This document shows, piece after piece, positions 54,501 to 63,271 of a DNA stretch of 64,000 bases (its first letter is position 1; each line of letters starts with the position of its first letter). A program made the translations under genes and the position numbers. The DNA lies in assembly GCF_001011155.1 (NCBI RefSeq), contig NZ_CP011479.1:3862501-3926500 (forward strand), written 5' to 3'. A model generated the notes under the pieces. That model searched no databases and was not told the origin of the DNA. It saw only the letters and a list, made by a program, of their open reading frames with translations. The stretch comes from Hoeflea sp. IMCC20628. GTDB taxonomy: Bacteria; Pseudomonadota; Alphaproteobacteria; Rhizobiales; Rhizobiaceae.

Positions 54501-54972
54501 GGAGATGATCAGGGAAGGCTTCGCGCAGCCGGTCCAATGCGGCGTTCAACCCTGATCCGGCTGCTCCGGCAGGTGTGACGACAGCCATCAGCAGCCCTCC
54601 GCCGTGGGTGAGCAGATCCTCAAGCATCAGATGGCATTCGCCCTTCGACGCGCGGCGCTTGCCGGTGGTCAACAACTCGCACAGATGGGCATAAGCCGCA
54701 CGGTCCTCGGGCCAGACCAGAATATCAGGTGTCGCGTCCATGAACACCAGCCGGCAGCCCGGCGCGAAGGCCAGTCCCGCCTCCTTGGCCGCCATGTGAG
54801 CGCGGACAACGCCTGCCAATGAATTGCGGTCGGTGATGGCGATGCCGCCAAGCCCGAGCCTTGAGGCCTGCACCACCAGTTCCTCGGCATGCGACGCGCC
54901 GCGCAGAAAGGAAAAATTGCTGGCGGCGGCAAGCTCGACATAGGTCAGGCCGGATAGAACCGGCGGGTTCAT
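51595..54972 (-). CDS. dnaE2: Error-prone DNA polymerase DnaE2 (mutasome)
   Basis: The 1125-residue C-family polymerase performs translesion synthesis with ImuA and ImuB. It has an N-terminal PHP domain (TYVELAAASNFSFLRGASH), the polymerase core with ILCQGRGSAANSAVCYCL, PPDIDVDFEHERREEV and HVGGFVITRD, and an OB-fold near GRVVKVSGLVLVRQRP. It lacks the DnaE1 C-terminal clamp tail. ATG 54972 overlaps the imuB stop as ATGA. The three genes follow an SOS box, so induction by DNA damage through LexA is expected. Confidence 0.96.
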   Translation of the reverse strand: MNPPVLSGLTYVELAAASNFSFLRGASHAEELVVQASRLGLGGIAITDRNSLAGVVRAHMAAKEAGLAFAPGCRLVFMDATPDILVWPEDRAAYAHLCELLTTGKRRASKGECHLMLEDLLTHGGGLLMAVVTPAGAAGSGLNAALDRLREAFPDHLHLALSRAHGSADQRHMAMLVRLARKHRLPLVAIGDVLYHAPGRRPLQDVLTCIREGKTLATVGTRLQANAERHLRSHIDMMHLFKGFEAAVAQAATLFRRIRFSLDELRYQYPDAPMFEELGPDPLPSQEALEKLTAIGLKKRYPEGTPEKVLKAIAHETKLIKKLDYAPYFLTVYDIVRFARSQKILCQGRGSAANSAVCYCLEITEVDPGKVDLLFERFISEERNEPPDIDVDFEHERREEVIQYIYAKYGRERAGLAATVITYRARSAIREVGKVFGLSDDAISAISGTKWGGWSREVDAEDARRAGLDPTDKHLAQMLDLASQIVGFPRHLSQHVGGFVITRDKLSSLIPIENAAMEDRTIVEWDKDDLESLGMLKIDVLALGMLTCIRKAFGLLDSHYGRHETLASLPDNDTPTYDMICRADTIGVFQIESRAQMSMLPRLKPRCYYDLVIEVAIVRPGPIQGDMVHPYLRRRQGKEQVSFPKEELRAVLGKTLGVPLFQEQAMNIAIVAGGFSPGEADKLRRAMATFRRVGTIGSFQTKMVEGMVGNGYERAFAEHCFRQIEGFGEYGFPESHAASFALLVYVSCWLKCHYPDVFCAAILNSQPMGFYASAQLIRDAREHGVEIRPVDINCSDQDCTLERDADLQPLSARHREMKNIMKHSHAVRLGLRHVKGFGEAEAEQLMARRGRGYDSVRDLWMRSGLPRRSIEQLAEADCFRSIGLDRRDALWAVKALDPLSSAERLPLFALVDTQDLQKEPDVDLPPMPLGEQVINDYQSLSFSLKAHPMSFLRERLAGKGCRANSDLQDIRSGRVVKVSGLVLVRQRPGSAKGVVFETIEDETGVANIIVWPKVFEKFRAIVLGSRCVGVRGKLQNEEGVIHVVAEYLEDLTPMMAQISDMASEMGGLANADEVRRPIEDMRARTKPAAQIIKLIRDAPELRQDYEELATARAASRALPKGRNFH

Positions 54973-56639
54973 GCGAAAAGCCCGTGCATGTACCAGCACG
55001 GATCATCGGTCTCACGACCATAGAGACCGTGGCGGAACAGCCAGAAACGGTACCCCTGATGGTCCTCGACGCGAAAATAATCGCGGGTGCGGGCGCCGCG
55101 GCCGTCGCGCCACCATTCGCAGGCAATGCGCTCGGGCCCTTCCGAACGGACCACCTCATGGGAGACGCCACGCCAGCGGAAGCGGAACGGCGGGCCGTCG
55201 GGCACCTCGGCAATGGTCTGCAACAGTTCGGGCCGGTCGAACAGGATCAGCGGACGGGTGGTGACCCCATCGGAAATCTCCGAATACGGTGCCGATGCCA
55301 GCATCGCATTGCCCATGGCTGATCTTCGAGTGCCCGAGCCTGCCCCGCCAAGATGGGCAACCGGCTGCCGGCCAAAGCTGCGCTCGGGAATGTGGGTGTC
55401 GGCGAGCACGAAACGCTGGACGCGCTCCAGGCCAAGCCTTGCCCCGAGCCGGTCGACCAGGGCATCATGGCCTTGCCCGGCAGCCTGGCCCGCCATCATT
55501 TCCGCCTGCGCAGCCTCGAACGGATCGGCATGGACCACATCAAGCCGGATCAGATCGAAGCCGAAACCCGCATCAAGATCATCATGCAGGCCGGCGATAC
55601 GTTCCTCAAACAGCCGGCTGATCATTCGGGCATCCCGCAAGGGCCTGGCCGTTTGCACGCTGAGTTGGCTGACATGGCCATCGACGCGGAACAGTTTGAG
55701 CCGGCAGTGGCGCAGGCCGAGCCCGCGCCGCTCCAGCGGTTCGAGAATCCCTGCCGCCAGCGCCGCGATCACATGACTGATCTCATCCTGGTGGGTGACC
55801 GGCTCGGCGAAACGGCGCTCGGTCGAGAGGTCAGCCACCGGCATGATCGGAGAGATCGACTCGGTCTCGCGACCGAGAGCCTGATCAAGCCGCTGCATCA
55901 ACCGGGCGCCGAAGCGGGCAGCCAATGGCGCACGCGGCAGGTTGGCTATGCAGCCGATGGTCTTGAGACCGACACGGCCAAGTGAGGCGACCATGGCAGA
56001 CGGAAGCCGCAACCCGCTCAAACTCAGCGGAAGGATAGCCTCGGCGTGAGCGTCCTCGGCAATAATCCGCGCCTGCCCGTAGCGCGCCATCGCCCAGCCT
56101 GCACCCGGCGTGTCGGCCAGACACAACCGGACGTGAAAGCCTTGGGCGCGCAGCCTTGCCTCCAGATCGGCAATCACCGCTGCCTCACCGCCAAGCAGAT
56201 GGGCGCAGCCGGTGATGTCCATGAACAGCCCATGGTCGTGGCCGTCCTCGGGGTCAGAGCCAAGGGCAACCAGTGGCGTGTAGCGCTCGCACCAGCCGGC
56301 AATTTTCAACAACAGCGCCTGGGTCTGTTCGTCATCGGCGGGATGACAATCGAGATCAGGCACCAGCGCACGCGCATCGCTCAAGGTCTGATTCAGCCGC
56401 ACGCCGCGGGCATGGGCACGCTGATCAAGTGCGACAATGCGGATGGCGTTCTTGAGCGTATCGGTGACAACGACAGGCGGAGCCTCAGGATGCGCGTCCA
56501 AAATCCCGTCTGTGATCCAGGACTTGCCCCATCTTGACCGGTGAATCCTGTCTGTTGGCAGCCGCGGGAAGGCGATCGAGAGAATGCGCTGGCGGGTTGG
56601 CGCCGGAGACGCGCTCGTGGGCTGGGTTTGGAGCGGCAT
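54969..56639 (-). CDS. imuB: ImuB, inactive Y-family polymerase subunit of the mutasome
   Basis: The 556-residue protein resembles Y-family polymerases but is known as the non-catalytic hub that links ImuA and DnaE2 to the beta clamp. The N-terminus RILSIAFPRLPTDRI replaces the usual acidic metal site, and later DPEDGHDHGLFMDITGC and the little-finger/C-terminal segments FRFRWRGVSHEV and RVEDHQGYRFWLFR are typical. Its first 155 bases overlap imuA in another frame; since the essential strand starts at about residue 18, at least 100 bases of overlap are real. Its stop overlaps the dnaE2 start. Confidence 0.94.
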   Translation of the reverse strand: MPLQTQPTSASPAPTRQRILSIAFPRLPTDRIHRSRWGKSWITDGILDAHPEAPPVVVTDTLKNAIRIVALDQRAHARGVRLNQTLSDARALVPDLDCHPADDEQTQALLLKIAGWCERYTPLVALGSDPEDGHDHGLFMDITGCAHLLGGEAAVIADLEARLRAQGFHVRLCLADTPGAGWAMARYGQARIIAEDAHAEAILPLSLSGLRLPSAMVASLGRVGLKTIGCIANLPRAPLAARFGARLMQRLDQALGRETESISPIMPVADLSTERRFAEPVTHQDEISHVIAALAAGILEPLERRGLGLRHCRLKLFRVDGHVSQLSVQTARPLRDARMISRLFEERIAGLHDDLDAGFGFDLIRLDVVHADPFEAAQAEMMAGQAAGQGHDALVDRLGARLGLERVQRFVLADTHIPERSFGRQPVAHLGGAGSGTRRSAMGNAMLASAPYSEISDGVTTRPLILFDRPELLQTIAEVPDGPPFRFRWRGVSHEVVRSEGPERIACEWWRDGRGARTRDYFRVEDHQGYRFWLFRHGLYGRETDDPCWYMHGLFA

Positions 56640-57396
56640 GGGTGAAACTTCTTACTTTGGGGTTCCAGGCTAAAAGCCATTGGCCGGTCCGTCCGGCGCG
56701 GTTGCGTTCAAGTGTCAGGGACAGCCGCATTGCCCCGACACCGCGTTCCAAGATCTCGTCCGTCCCGGACATTTCAGTGTTCACACGCCAGCGCGTTGCT
56801 GCAGCGCTGGCCTCCTCCTCGCCGCTCTGGCGCAGGATCAAGGCCAGCACACCGCTCTGCCGCGCGCGCAACATCAGCCGCCGCGTCGCGGTGATGTCGA
56901 AGCGCGCCGGATTGCCCTTGATCTGAAAGATCAGCGCCGCCAGCCCTGCGCAGCCCGCCGCCTCGTCAGCCGCCCACATGGCGCCCTGCAGATCGCCCGG
57001 CTCGACAATCGTCAGGCAGGACGGATCCAGCCCGTACTGGGCGAGGCCAGCGGGGAAAAGTCCGCCGCCATCGACGCGTGTGCCGGGATCGCTGACCCAG
57101 ACCACGCCGCGGCGTCCACCACGATCCCCCTGCATGGCACGGCCCGCGAGCCCGAGCGCAAACCCGGTAGCCGAGCCGATGTCACGTGCCAGGGCGGCCC
57201 GCACTTCATGCAGACCTCCGCAGGCAAGCCCGCCTTCGAGATGGCGGTCAACCGCGCTCGCGCCCAAGGACAAGGGCGGTGACACTGCGGTGTCGCCAAG
57301 CCCGATCCCCCGGTGCGCTTGATAGGCCTGGGCCTCATAGGCACGGGTGCGCGCCTTGAGAATATCCGTCGCGGTCTGCAGCCTCGAGAGACTCAT
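56485..57396 (-). CDS. imuA: ImuA, RecA-like protein of the mutasome
   Basis: The 303-residue RecA-related protein is required for DnaE2-dependent mutagenesis. It has LGASAVDRHLEGGLACGGLHEVR near the start, GVVWVSDPG and ALIFQIKGNPARFDITATRRLML, as in the alphaproteobacterial ImuA family. The last about 50 residues (rich in Ala, Pro, Arg) are encoded in the overlap with imuB and may be a run-on tail. ATG 57396 lies 15 bases from the GTTC-N7-GTTC SOS box. Confidence 0.92.
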   Translation of the reverse strand: MSLSRLQTATDILKARTRAYEAQAYQAHRGIGLGDTAVSPPLSLGASAVDRHLEGGLACGGLHEVRAALARDIGSATGFALGLAGRAMQGDRGGRRGVVWVSDPGTRVDGGGLFPAGLAQYGLDPSCLTIVEPGDLQGAMWAADEAAGCAGLAALIFQIKGNPARFDITATRRLMLRARQSGVLALILRQSGEEEASAAATRWRVNTEMSGTDEILERGVGAMRLSLTLERNRAGRTGQWLLAWNPKVRSFTHAAPNPAHERVSGANPPAHSLDRLPAAANRQDSPVKMGQVLDHRRDFGRAS

Positions 57397-57410
57397 GGTT
57401 GATCCACATT

Positions 57411-57425
57411 GTTCCTGTTATGTTC
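57411..57425. promoter_or_regulatory. SOS/LexA box of imuA-imuB-dnaE2
   Basis: GTTC (57411-57414), seven bases, GTTC (57422-57425): the exact alphaproteobacterial LexA operator GTTC-N7-GTTC. It lies 15 bases upstream of the imuA ATG, where repressor would block transcription. imuA-imuB-dnaE2 is an established SOS cassette. Confidence 0.88.
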
Positions 57426-57664
57426 CATTTAACGCCAGAGTCGAGCCGAGAGTCAATCAGCAGATTTCGGGATCCAGCCCTGCCGGAGTTCACCATCATA
57501 ACTCTGCGTTGTACCGAAAAAGGAAGTCGTCTTGTTTGCGCAATTGCACTCTATTTCACTTAGTCGCATAAGTTTATATCTTGCATTACTACAGAGCGAA
57601 AATGCCATTTTCGTCATAATCAATTTATTCGCTCAAATTACTGCATAAAAACTTGACACATAAA
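57426..57664. other. AT-rich gap between imuA and the split surface-protein gene
   Basis: About 240 bases, AT-rich from 57540 to 57650, with no supported gene. It should hold the promoters of imuA (leftward) and of the split gene (rightward). Confidence 0.5.
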
Positions 57665-58156
57665 ATGTTCTTGCAGTTATTGAATTCATACTACGTAGAT
57701 TTTTCGATTCAGGGGCGGATTGATCAATCATATTACATTCGTCCAGGCGAATTCAGAAAGTGGATTGAGCAGGGTGAATTGCGACCCGAACCTCAGGACA
57801 CATTGCCAGATGCTGAATTTGGCACATTGTATGGGGCAAAGCCGATTTCCAAAATTTTCTGTATCAGTGTAGCGATTTTCCTCGCATCATCCTGCAATCA
57901 GGCAGCAGCTCTTGATTTCGGTGACTTGAATCCCTTTCCAGAGCCGAAAGAGCTGACAGCCCTGCAACAATGTAATGCCGAGGCGAACCAGAGATACTTC
58001 TCTCTGGGTCAACTGCCATCGGTTGAGGCAGAGCATGCAGCCCTGATAGCCTACTCGGAAAGCAGCAATGCCCTGAGTTATGCGCAAGATGCTTACTACA
58101 AAGCTTCCAGGCTGGTGCGGCATCCAGGCTACACAAAGAAAGCACAGAGCCAGATC
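57665..58156 (+). pseudogene. 5' part of a large surface-protein gene split by an IS66 element
   Basis: This frame encodes 164 residues up to the insertion point and then stops after five IS-derived codons at 58174. Residues 63-80 (KIFCISVAIFLASSCNQAA) look like a signal peptide, followed by LDFGDLNPFPEPKEL and a helical region. The part before residue 55 is AT-rich and may be untranslated; a TTG at 57827 would put the signal peptide at the N-terminus. Removing the IS and one target copy joins it in frame to 59540-61732. Neither start has a good ribosome site. As it stands the gene is disrupted. Confidence 0.8.
58149..58156. repeat. Left target-site duplication of the IS66 element
   Basis: GCCAGATC, identical to 59532-59539, directly flanks the left terminal repeat. 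Eight bases is the normal IS66 target duplication. Confidence 0.95.
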
Positions 58157-59531
58157 GTAATTACCCACCCCTGAATTCGTGATTTCCGGTTCTTCTACCG
58201 GCCTATGCCAGGACGGATGCGATGACCTGGAAGGGGTTTGCGCCTTTGAGGCGTGCGGTATCGACTGTCGTGCGTATGTTCGCTTCGGCTTGGGCGGCCC
58301 ACATGGCGCGATATCCGTTTGTCACCTTTCGCTGAATGACCCATGGACGGAGCTTTCGCTCAGATGTGTTGTTGGTGACATCGACTTCTCCGGGATAGTC
58401 GCAAAACGTCAGCAGCTGATCGCGGGCCCGCCCGATCTTGGCCTGGAGCTTTTGGGCCAGGTCGCATGAAGTCGGGGCGCATAGAAGCCCGGCAAGCTGT
58501 TTATCGAATTTGCGCTTCTTGCTTGCGACGGTAGACGCAGCGAATGTGCTTATGGCTCTGGCGAAATCAAACACACGGCCAAACCAAAGCTGGAAGCGAA
58601 GAGGGAGATCATCCTCGCCATGTTCCAGCGCAAAGGCTGTATCACGCGCCAAATGTGCAAGGCAGGTTTGATGTCGATGGCCGTGAGATTGCTGGGCTGA
58701 ATACCGATCAGATATCCATACCTCGGGGACATGGCCGCCCATGGTCTCGTGAACGACCCGTGCTGCACGGGAGTAATCGGGCTGGTGGACAACGGCATCC
58801 TTGCAATGAAAAACCCAGTGTTGGGCATTTGTGCCCTCAATACGCACACCGGTTTCGTCGCTGGCGACAACGCGGGCGGCTCGAAGGCTGGCCTTGGCGG
58901 CCTGTGCTGTGGCCTGGAAGCTCGGACGGGAGCGGGCAAACATGTTCATGATCGCGCCCTCGCTCGCATGGAGGCCGAAGATATCCATGAACACACCGCT
59001 CAGGCGTTCGTAAGACAATGCATGGAAACTCTTGAGGTAGATCGCCAGCGCGTGAATGCCTGGCCCGAACGGCGTTGCGGTTGCCACGGCAGGTGCGGTG
59101 GCTTTTGTCGTCGTGCCGCATTGCGGGCAATGACAGGAAAAACGCCGATGCCGGGTGACATGAGGACGGATCGCAGGAATATCGATCTCGTCATAGGCCC
59201 CGGCCAGCACCATCGTATCATCACCGGAAAACGCATGGCCGCATCTCTTGCAGGCGGTCGGTTCATGATCGCGAAACATGTCGGCAAAATCCGCCAGCAC
59301 CCTATTGTGGGGTTCATGCCCGGGCTTGGCTCCACCCGGTCGTGAGTTGACGCGTTTCTCTTTCTTGTCCGTAGAGGGCGGCTTGGAAGACGTCCGAGAA
59401 TCCTTGGCAGGCCGTTGGAGCCGAAGCACCATCTCGATCAATTCGTCCTTGCTCAGCTGCTGCAAATCAGTCCGATCCATATCATCATGGATTCAGACAT
59501 TGTGGTGCATGGCAAGGGGGTGGGTAATTAC
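58157..59531 (-). mobile_element. IS66-family insertion sequence, 1375 bp, complete
   Basis: The element is bounded by perfect 15-bp inverted repeats: GTAATTACCCACCCC (58157-58171) and its complement (59517-59531), beginning with the GTAA typical of IS66. It carries one transposase gene on the reverse strand and no TnpA/TnpB, as in the ISBst12 subgroup. An exact 8-bp target duplication flanks it, and both ends and the transposase are intact, so the insertion is probably recent. Confidence 0.96.
58203..59480 (-). CDS. IS66-family transposase (TnpC-type)
   Basis: The 425-residue transposase has an N-terminal leucine-rich helix (LQQLSKDELIEMVLRLQ), a Ser/Lys linker (SSKPPSTDKKEKR), a zinc-finger with CKRCGHAF and CHCPQCG, and the DDE domain: Asp in VASDETGVRI, Asp in VWISDRYSA and Glu in NNTSERKLRPW. 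It is full length with an ATG at 59480. It is antisense to the gene it interrupts. No accessory TnpA/TnpB frames are present in the element. Confidence 0.95.
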   Translation of the reverse strand: MDRTDLQQLSKDELIEMVLRLQRPAKDSRTSSKPPSTDKKEKRVNSRPGGAKPGHEPHNRVLADFADMFRDHEPTACKRCGHAFSGDDTMVLAGAYDEIDIPAIRPHVTRHRRFSCHCPQCGTTTKATAPAVATATPFGPGIHALAIYLKSFHALSYERLSGVFMDIFGLHASEGAIMNMFARSRPSFQATAQAAKASLRAARVVASDETGVRIEGTNAQHWVFHCKDAVVHQPDYSRAARVVHETMGGHVPEVWISDRYSAQQSHGHRHQTCLAHLARDTAFALEHGEDDLPLRFQLWFGRVFDFARAISTFAASTVASKKRKFDKQLAGLLCAPTSCDLAQKLQAKIGRARDQLLTFCDYPGEVDVTNNTSERKLRPWVIQRKVTNGYRAMWAAQAEANIRTTVDTARLKGANPFQVIASVLA

Positions 59532-59539
59532 GCCAGATC
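59532..59539. repeat. Right target-site duplication of the IS66 element
   Basis: GCCAGATC, the second copy of the 8-bp target, follows directly after the right terminal repeat. Confidence 0.95.
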
Positions 59540-61732
59540 AACTTCGATCGAGCATATTATGCGTCCATGCTTGCCGTCAGAGTTGCTGCTGAAAACGGTC
59601 TGCGCGCCATGAAAATTTACCGAAGCTATCTCCAGTCTCAGATCGGAGTGGACGCCCTGCCGAGCGGCAACATCGAAACCGGAAACGAATGGGCCGACAA
59701 ACTGGTTGGCAAAGCGACAAACAAATACAACCCGGTCAAGAAAGCAGCCAGCGCGGCCGATGCGCTCGACCCGTTCGGGGCATCGAAAAAGTCGGGCCAG
59801 GAGTTCGCAATCTTCATCCTTGGGCATGCCATTGCCGAAGGGGAAGGTCTGCTGACCGAGGCGAAGGCTGCAGAGGCCGAAGCCAAGGCGGAGATGGAAA
59901 ACATCGTCATCGTCCACCAGCCAACCCAGGCGCAAACCGATGCCTACCTGCTGGCGACCCAGACGCTGGACACATACAAGGCAAAACGGGATGCAGACCT
60001 GTTGGTCTGGGAGACCTATCGCGGCGCGCTGGAGCGCGCAAAACAGGAAAATCGCATCGAATTCGAGAGATGCTCCGCAGCAGCAAAGCTGCAGCAGCCA
60101 GCGGATACGGACGAACCCGAGACAAGTGATACGCCGGACGAGCCAGAGACATCTTCCGGCACTGATGACCAGGCACCTTCTACAGTCGGATCAGACCCCA
60201 ACGTCACAGACATCGACGTCTCAGGCCCGGAAACACCGGGATTCGGCACCATCGGCTTCTCCGGCTTCGATTTTGATTTTTCCGGCCTGGAATTCGATCT
60301 CGATTTCGATGCTGATTTTGATCTGAATCTTGATTTCGATTTTGGTTTTCCAGAGATTGCCGAGGGCGTGAACCCCTACTCCACATCCAAACAGGACGTC
60401 ACGCCTCCATCGGTCACCCAGATCGATGCCCCGGCGAATTTCACCGGGGTCTTGCCTTTCGAAATCTCGGTCACCTATTCCGAACTCGTCGGGAATGCGA
60501 CGGATCCGGGCGACATCATCGTGACACAGGCGACAATCGGCGCCATCACGACCATCAACAACATCACCTACAGGGCGACGGTCACTCCTCTGGGATCAGG
60601 CGACATCAGCATCACAGTCCCTGCCGGAGCCGCACGCGACATTGCCGGCAATCTCAACATCGCTTCGCAAAGTGTTTCCGTGGCCAACATGACTGCGGAA
60701 AGCACGCAGCAAACAATCAGCAGTTTCAGCTCGAGCCGGACCACCAGTATTCTGAGCCTTCAACCCGATCTGGTCGCCTATCTGGACGGCAGCTCCGGCC
60801 ATGGCATCGGGCCACTCGGATTTACCGCTTTTGAGGACGACACCAATTCAATGCAACTGGCTTTCTCCACCAGTCTGCGCCGGGTTGAAAACGACGCGTC
60901 CAGACGCCTGGCTCTTTCTTACGGGAAAACGCCCGGCTCGACCTCGGCCCACAAGCAACCCGACCGCCGCTACGATGTCTGGGCGGAAGTCTATGGCTCC
61001 AGAACGAAGTCCGGCCTGTTCTCCAACACGCTGTGGGTTGGCTATGTCGGGTCGCATATTTTTGTAACGCCGGACCTTATCGTTGGCGGCATGGCGCAGC
61101 TTGACTGGGCCGATCAATCCAACAAGATCGCCGGCAGCACCACTGATGGCTTCGGCTGGATGGCTGGCCCCTACATCGCGGGCCGCATCCCCAATACGAA
61201 GCTCAAATTTTCGGCAAATGCAGCCTGGGGCCAGTCCAACAACACAGTCAGCCCGGTTGGCACCTACAGCGACACATTCGACACCGAACGCTGGATGCTG
61301 GCCGGAACCATCAACGGATCTTTCGATATGGCCGCCCTGACCGTCAAGCCGTCCGTCAGCGTCTCCTATTTCAGCGAGACGCAGAAAGCCTATACCGACA
61401 ACCTCGGCAATGTGGTCAGTGCGCAAACCAGTTCGCAAGGCGCGGTCCGGTTCGGGCCCGAGGTCTCGAGACAATACGAGATCGGCGAGGGTGTCATCGT
61501 TGAACCAAGCCTTGGGGTCTCGGGGATATGGAACTTCGGAATGTCGGACGGCGCCGGAGTTACCGCCGCACCACTGGGCAACAGGCAGCTTCGAGCGCGC
61601 GTCGACAGCGGCCTGACTATCCTCACCCCGAAAGGGTGGATCTACATGATGAACGGCTTTTATGACGGCATCGGCGTGACAGGCTACCAGTCGGTCGGCG
61701 GTCGTGTTCGCCTGACCGTTCCACTGAACTAG
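59540..61732 (+). pseudogene. 3' part of the split surface protein: helical stalk, acidic repeat, Ig-like domain, beta-barrel
   Basis: This 730-codon frame continues the 5' part exactly in phase after the target duplication (NFDRAYYASMLAVRV...). In order it has a long helical/coiled region rich in Ala, Glu and Lys, an acidic Asp/Glu/Thr/Pro linker, an Asp-Phe alternating stretch (60264-60351), an Ig-like domain starting near DVTPPSVTQIDAPANF, and a C-terminal beta-rich domain of about 300 residues with autotransporter-barrel character (VWAEVYGSRTKSGLF, MMNGFYDGIGVTGYQSVGGR). It ends VRLTVPLN. An internal ATG at 59567 exists but lacks a signal peptide, so an expressed fragment would not be exported. 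Confidence 0.8.
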
Positions 61733-61744
61733 GGCGCCTGAGAG

Positions 61745-63271
61745 CTACATCACCGCGCCCATCTGCCAGGGCACGAATTCGGCGCCGCCGAAACCCAGTT
61801 CCTCGCTCTTGGTTTCCTCGCCGGAGGCGACGCGCAGGAACAGTTCGAAAATCTCGCGGCCCTTGACCTCGAGGCTGACGCCATCGGTGATGATGTCACC
61901 GCAATTGATGTCCATGTCTTCTGACATGCGGCCATACATTTCCGAATTTGTCGCCAGCTTGATGCAGGGCGTCGGCTTGTAGCCCGACACCGATCCGCGC
62001 CCGGTGGTAAAGGCAATCAGATTGGCGCCGGAGGCAATTTGCCCGGTCACCGAACAGGGATCGTAGCCAGGCGAATCCATGAACACAAAACCGCGCTCGG
62101 TTATGGGCTCGGCGAACTTGTAAACCTGCGTCAGCGGCGCCGTGCCGCCCTTGGCCACAGCACCGAGGGATTTTTCAAGGATGGTGGTCAACCCGCCCTT
62201 CTTGTTGCCGGGCGAGGGATTGTTATCCATCTTGCCGCCGTTGCGGGCAGCGTAATCCTCCCACCAATGAATCCGCTCGACGATCTTGGCGCCAACTTCG
62301 GGCGTCACCGCCCGGCGGGTCAGCAGGTGTTCGGCGCCATAGATTTCCGAGGTTTCGGACAGGATGGTGGTGCCGCCATGAGCGACCAGAAGATCCGACG
62401 CAGCTCCCAGCGCCGGATTGGCAGTGATACCGGAATAGCCATCCGAGCCACCGCATTGCATGCCGATCATCAGATGCTCGAGACCCGCAGGCGCGCGGGG
62501 GATCCTGTTGGCGACTTCCGCCATTTCCTTGAGTTGTTCGATGCCGCGCTCGATGGTCTTGCGGGTGCCGCCGGATTGCTGGATGGTCATGTAGCGAATA
62601 TTGCCATCGGCGCGCATACGGCCGCGTCCGACCAGATCCGGCACCTGCATGACCTCGCAGCCGAGCCCCAGCAGCAGGATGCCGCCGAAATTGGGATTGC
62701 GGGCATAGCCCTGCAAGGTGCGGAACAACGTGTCGTAGCCCTCGTCATTGCCTGACATGCCGCAGCCGGTGCCATGGACGATCGGCACGATACCGTCGAC
62801 ATTCTCGAACGCATCGAGCCAACCCTGCTTCTCCACCGCCTCGGCAATGAAGCGGGCCACCGACCCGGAGCAGTTCACCGAGGTCAGAATGCCGAGATAG
62901 TTGCGGGTCCCGACGCTGCCGTCAGTGCGGTGATAGCCCATGAAATGGCGTTGTTCAGAAGGCTCAGGAAGCGGCCGGACCTTGGTCGAAAATTCCTGCG
63001 CCTCGGCGTGGCCACCCATACCCAGATTGTGCACATGCACATGTTCTCCGGGCGCGATCGGGCGGGTCGCCACACCAATGGTCTGGCCGTAACGGAGAAC
63101 CTTTTCACCTTCGGCAATCGGCCGCGTGGCGATCTTGTGGCCGCGCGCCACAGCCTCTATTAACGGAACACCGAGGCCCGGCACTGTTGCGCCCGGCGCA
63201 AGGTCTTTCAAGGCAATGATGACATTGTCTTGCGGATTGAGGCGAATTGTCTGGTTCAGGTCGGTTGTCAT
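61745..63271 (-). CDS. UxaA-type altronate dehydratase (full-length, SAF + UxaA domains)
   Basis: The 508-residue lyase dehydrates D-altronate or a related sugar acid to a 2-keto-3-deoxy acid. The N-terminal SAF domain includes GEHVHVHNLGMGG, and the C-terminal domain has HGTGCGMSG, GLGCEVMQV, MQCGGSDGYSG and NPSPGNKKGGLTTI. The ATG at 63271 overlaps the stop of the aldo/keto reductase as ATGA; the longer open frame runs into that gene. With the reductase it suggests catabolism of a hexose such as L-fucose, L-galactose or D-altronate; the sugar cannot be fixed here. Confidence 0.9.
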   Translation of the reverse strand: MTTDLNQTIRLNPQDNVIIALKDLAPGATVPGLGVPLIEAVARGHKIATRPIAEGEKVLRYGQTIGVATRPIAPGEHVHVHNLGMGGHAEAQEFSTKVRPLPEPSEQRHFMGYHRTDGSVGTRNYLGILTSVNCSGSVARFIAEAVEKQGWLDAFENVDGIVPIVHGTGCGMSGNDEGYDTLFRTLQGYARNPNFGGILLLGLGCEVMQVPDLVGRGRMRADGNIRYMTIQQSGGTRKTIERGIEQLKEMAEVANRIPRAPAGLEHLMIGMQCGGSDGYSGITANPALGAASDLLVAHGGTTILSETSEIYGAEHLLTRRAVTPEVGAKIVERIHWWEDYAARNGGKMDNNPSPGNKKGGLTTILEKSLGAVAKGGTAPLTQVYKFAEPITERGFVFMDSPGYDPCSVTGQIASGANLIAFTTGRGSVSGYKPTPCIKLATNSEMYGRMSEDMDINCGDIITDGVSLEVKGREIFELFLRVASGEETKSEELGFGGAEFVPWQMGAVM

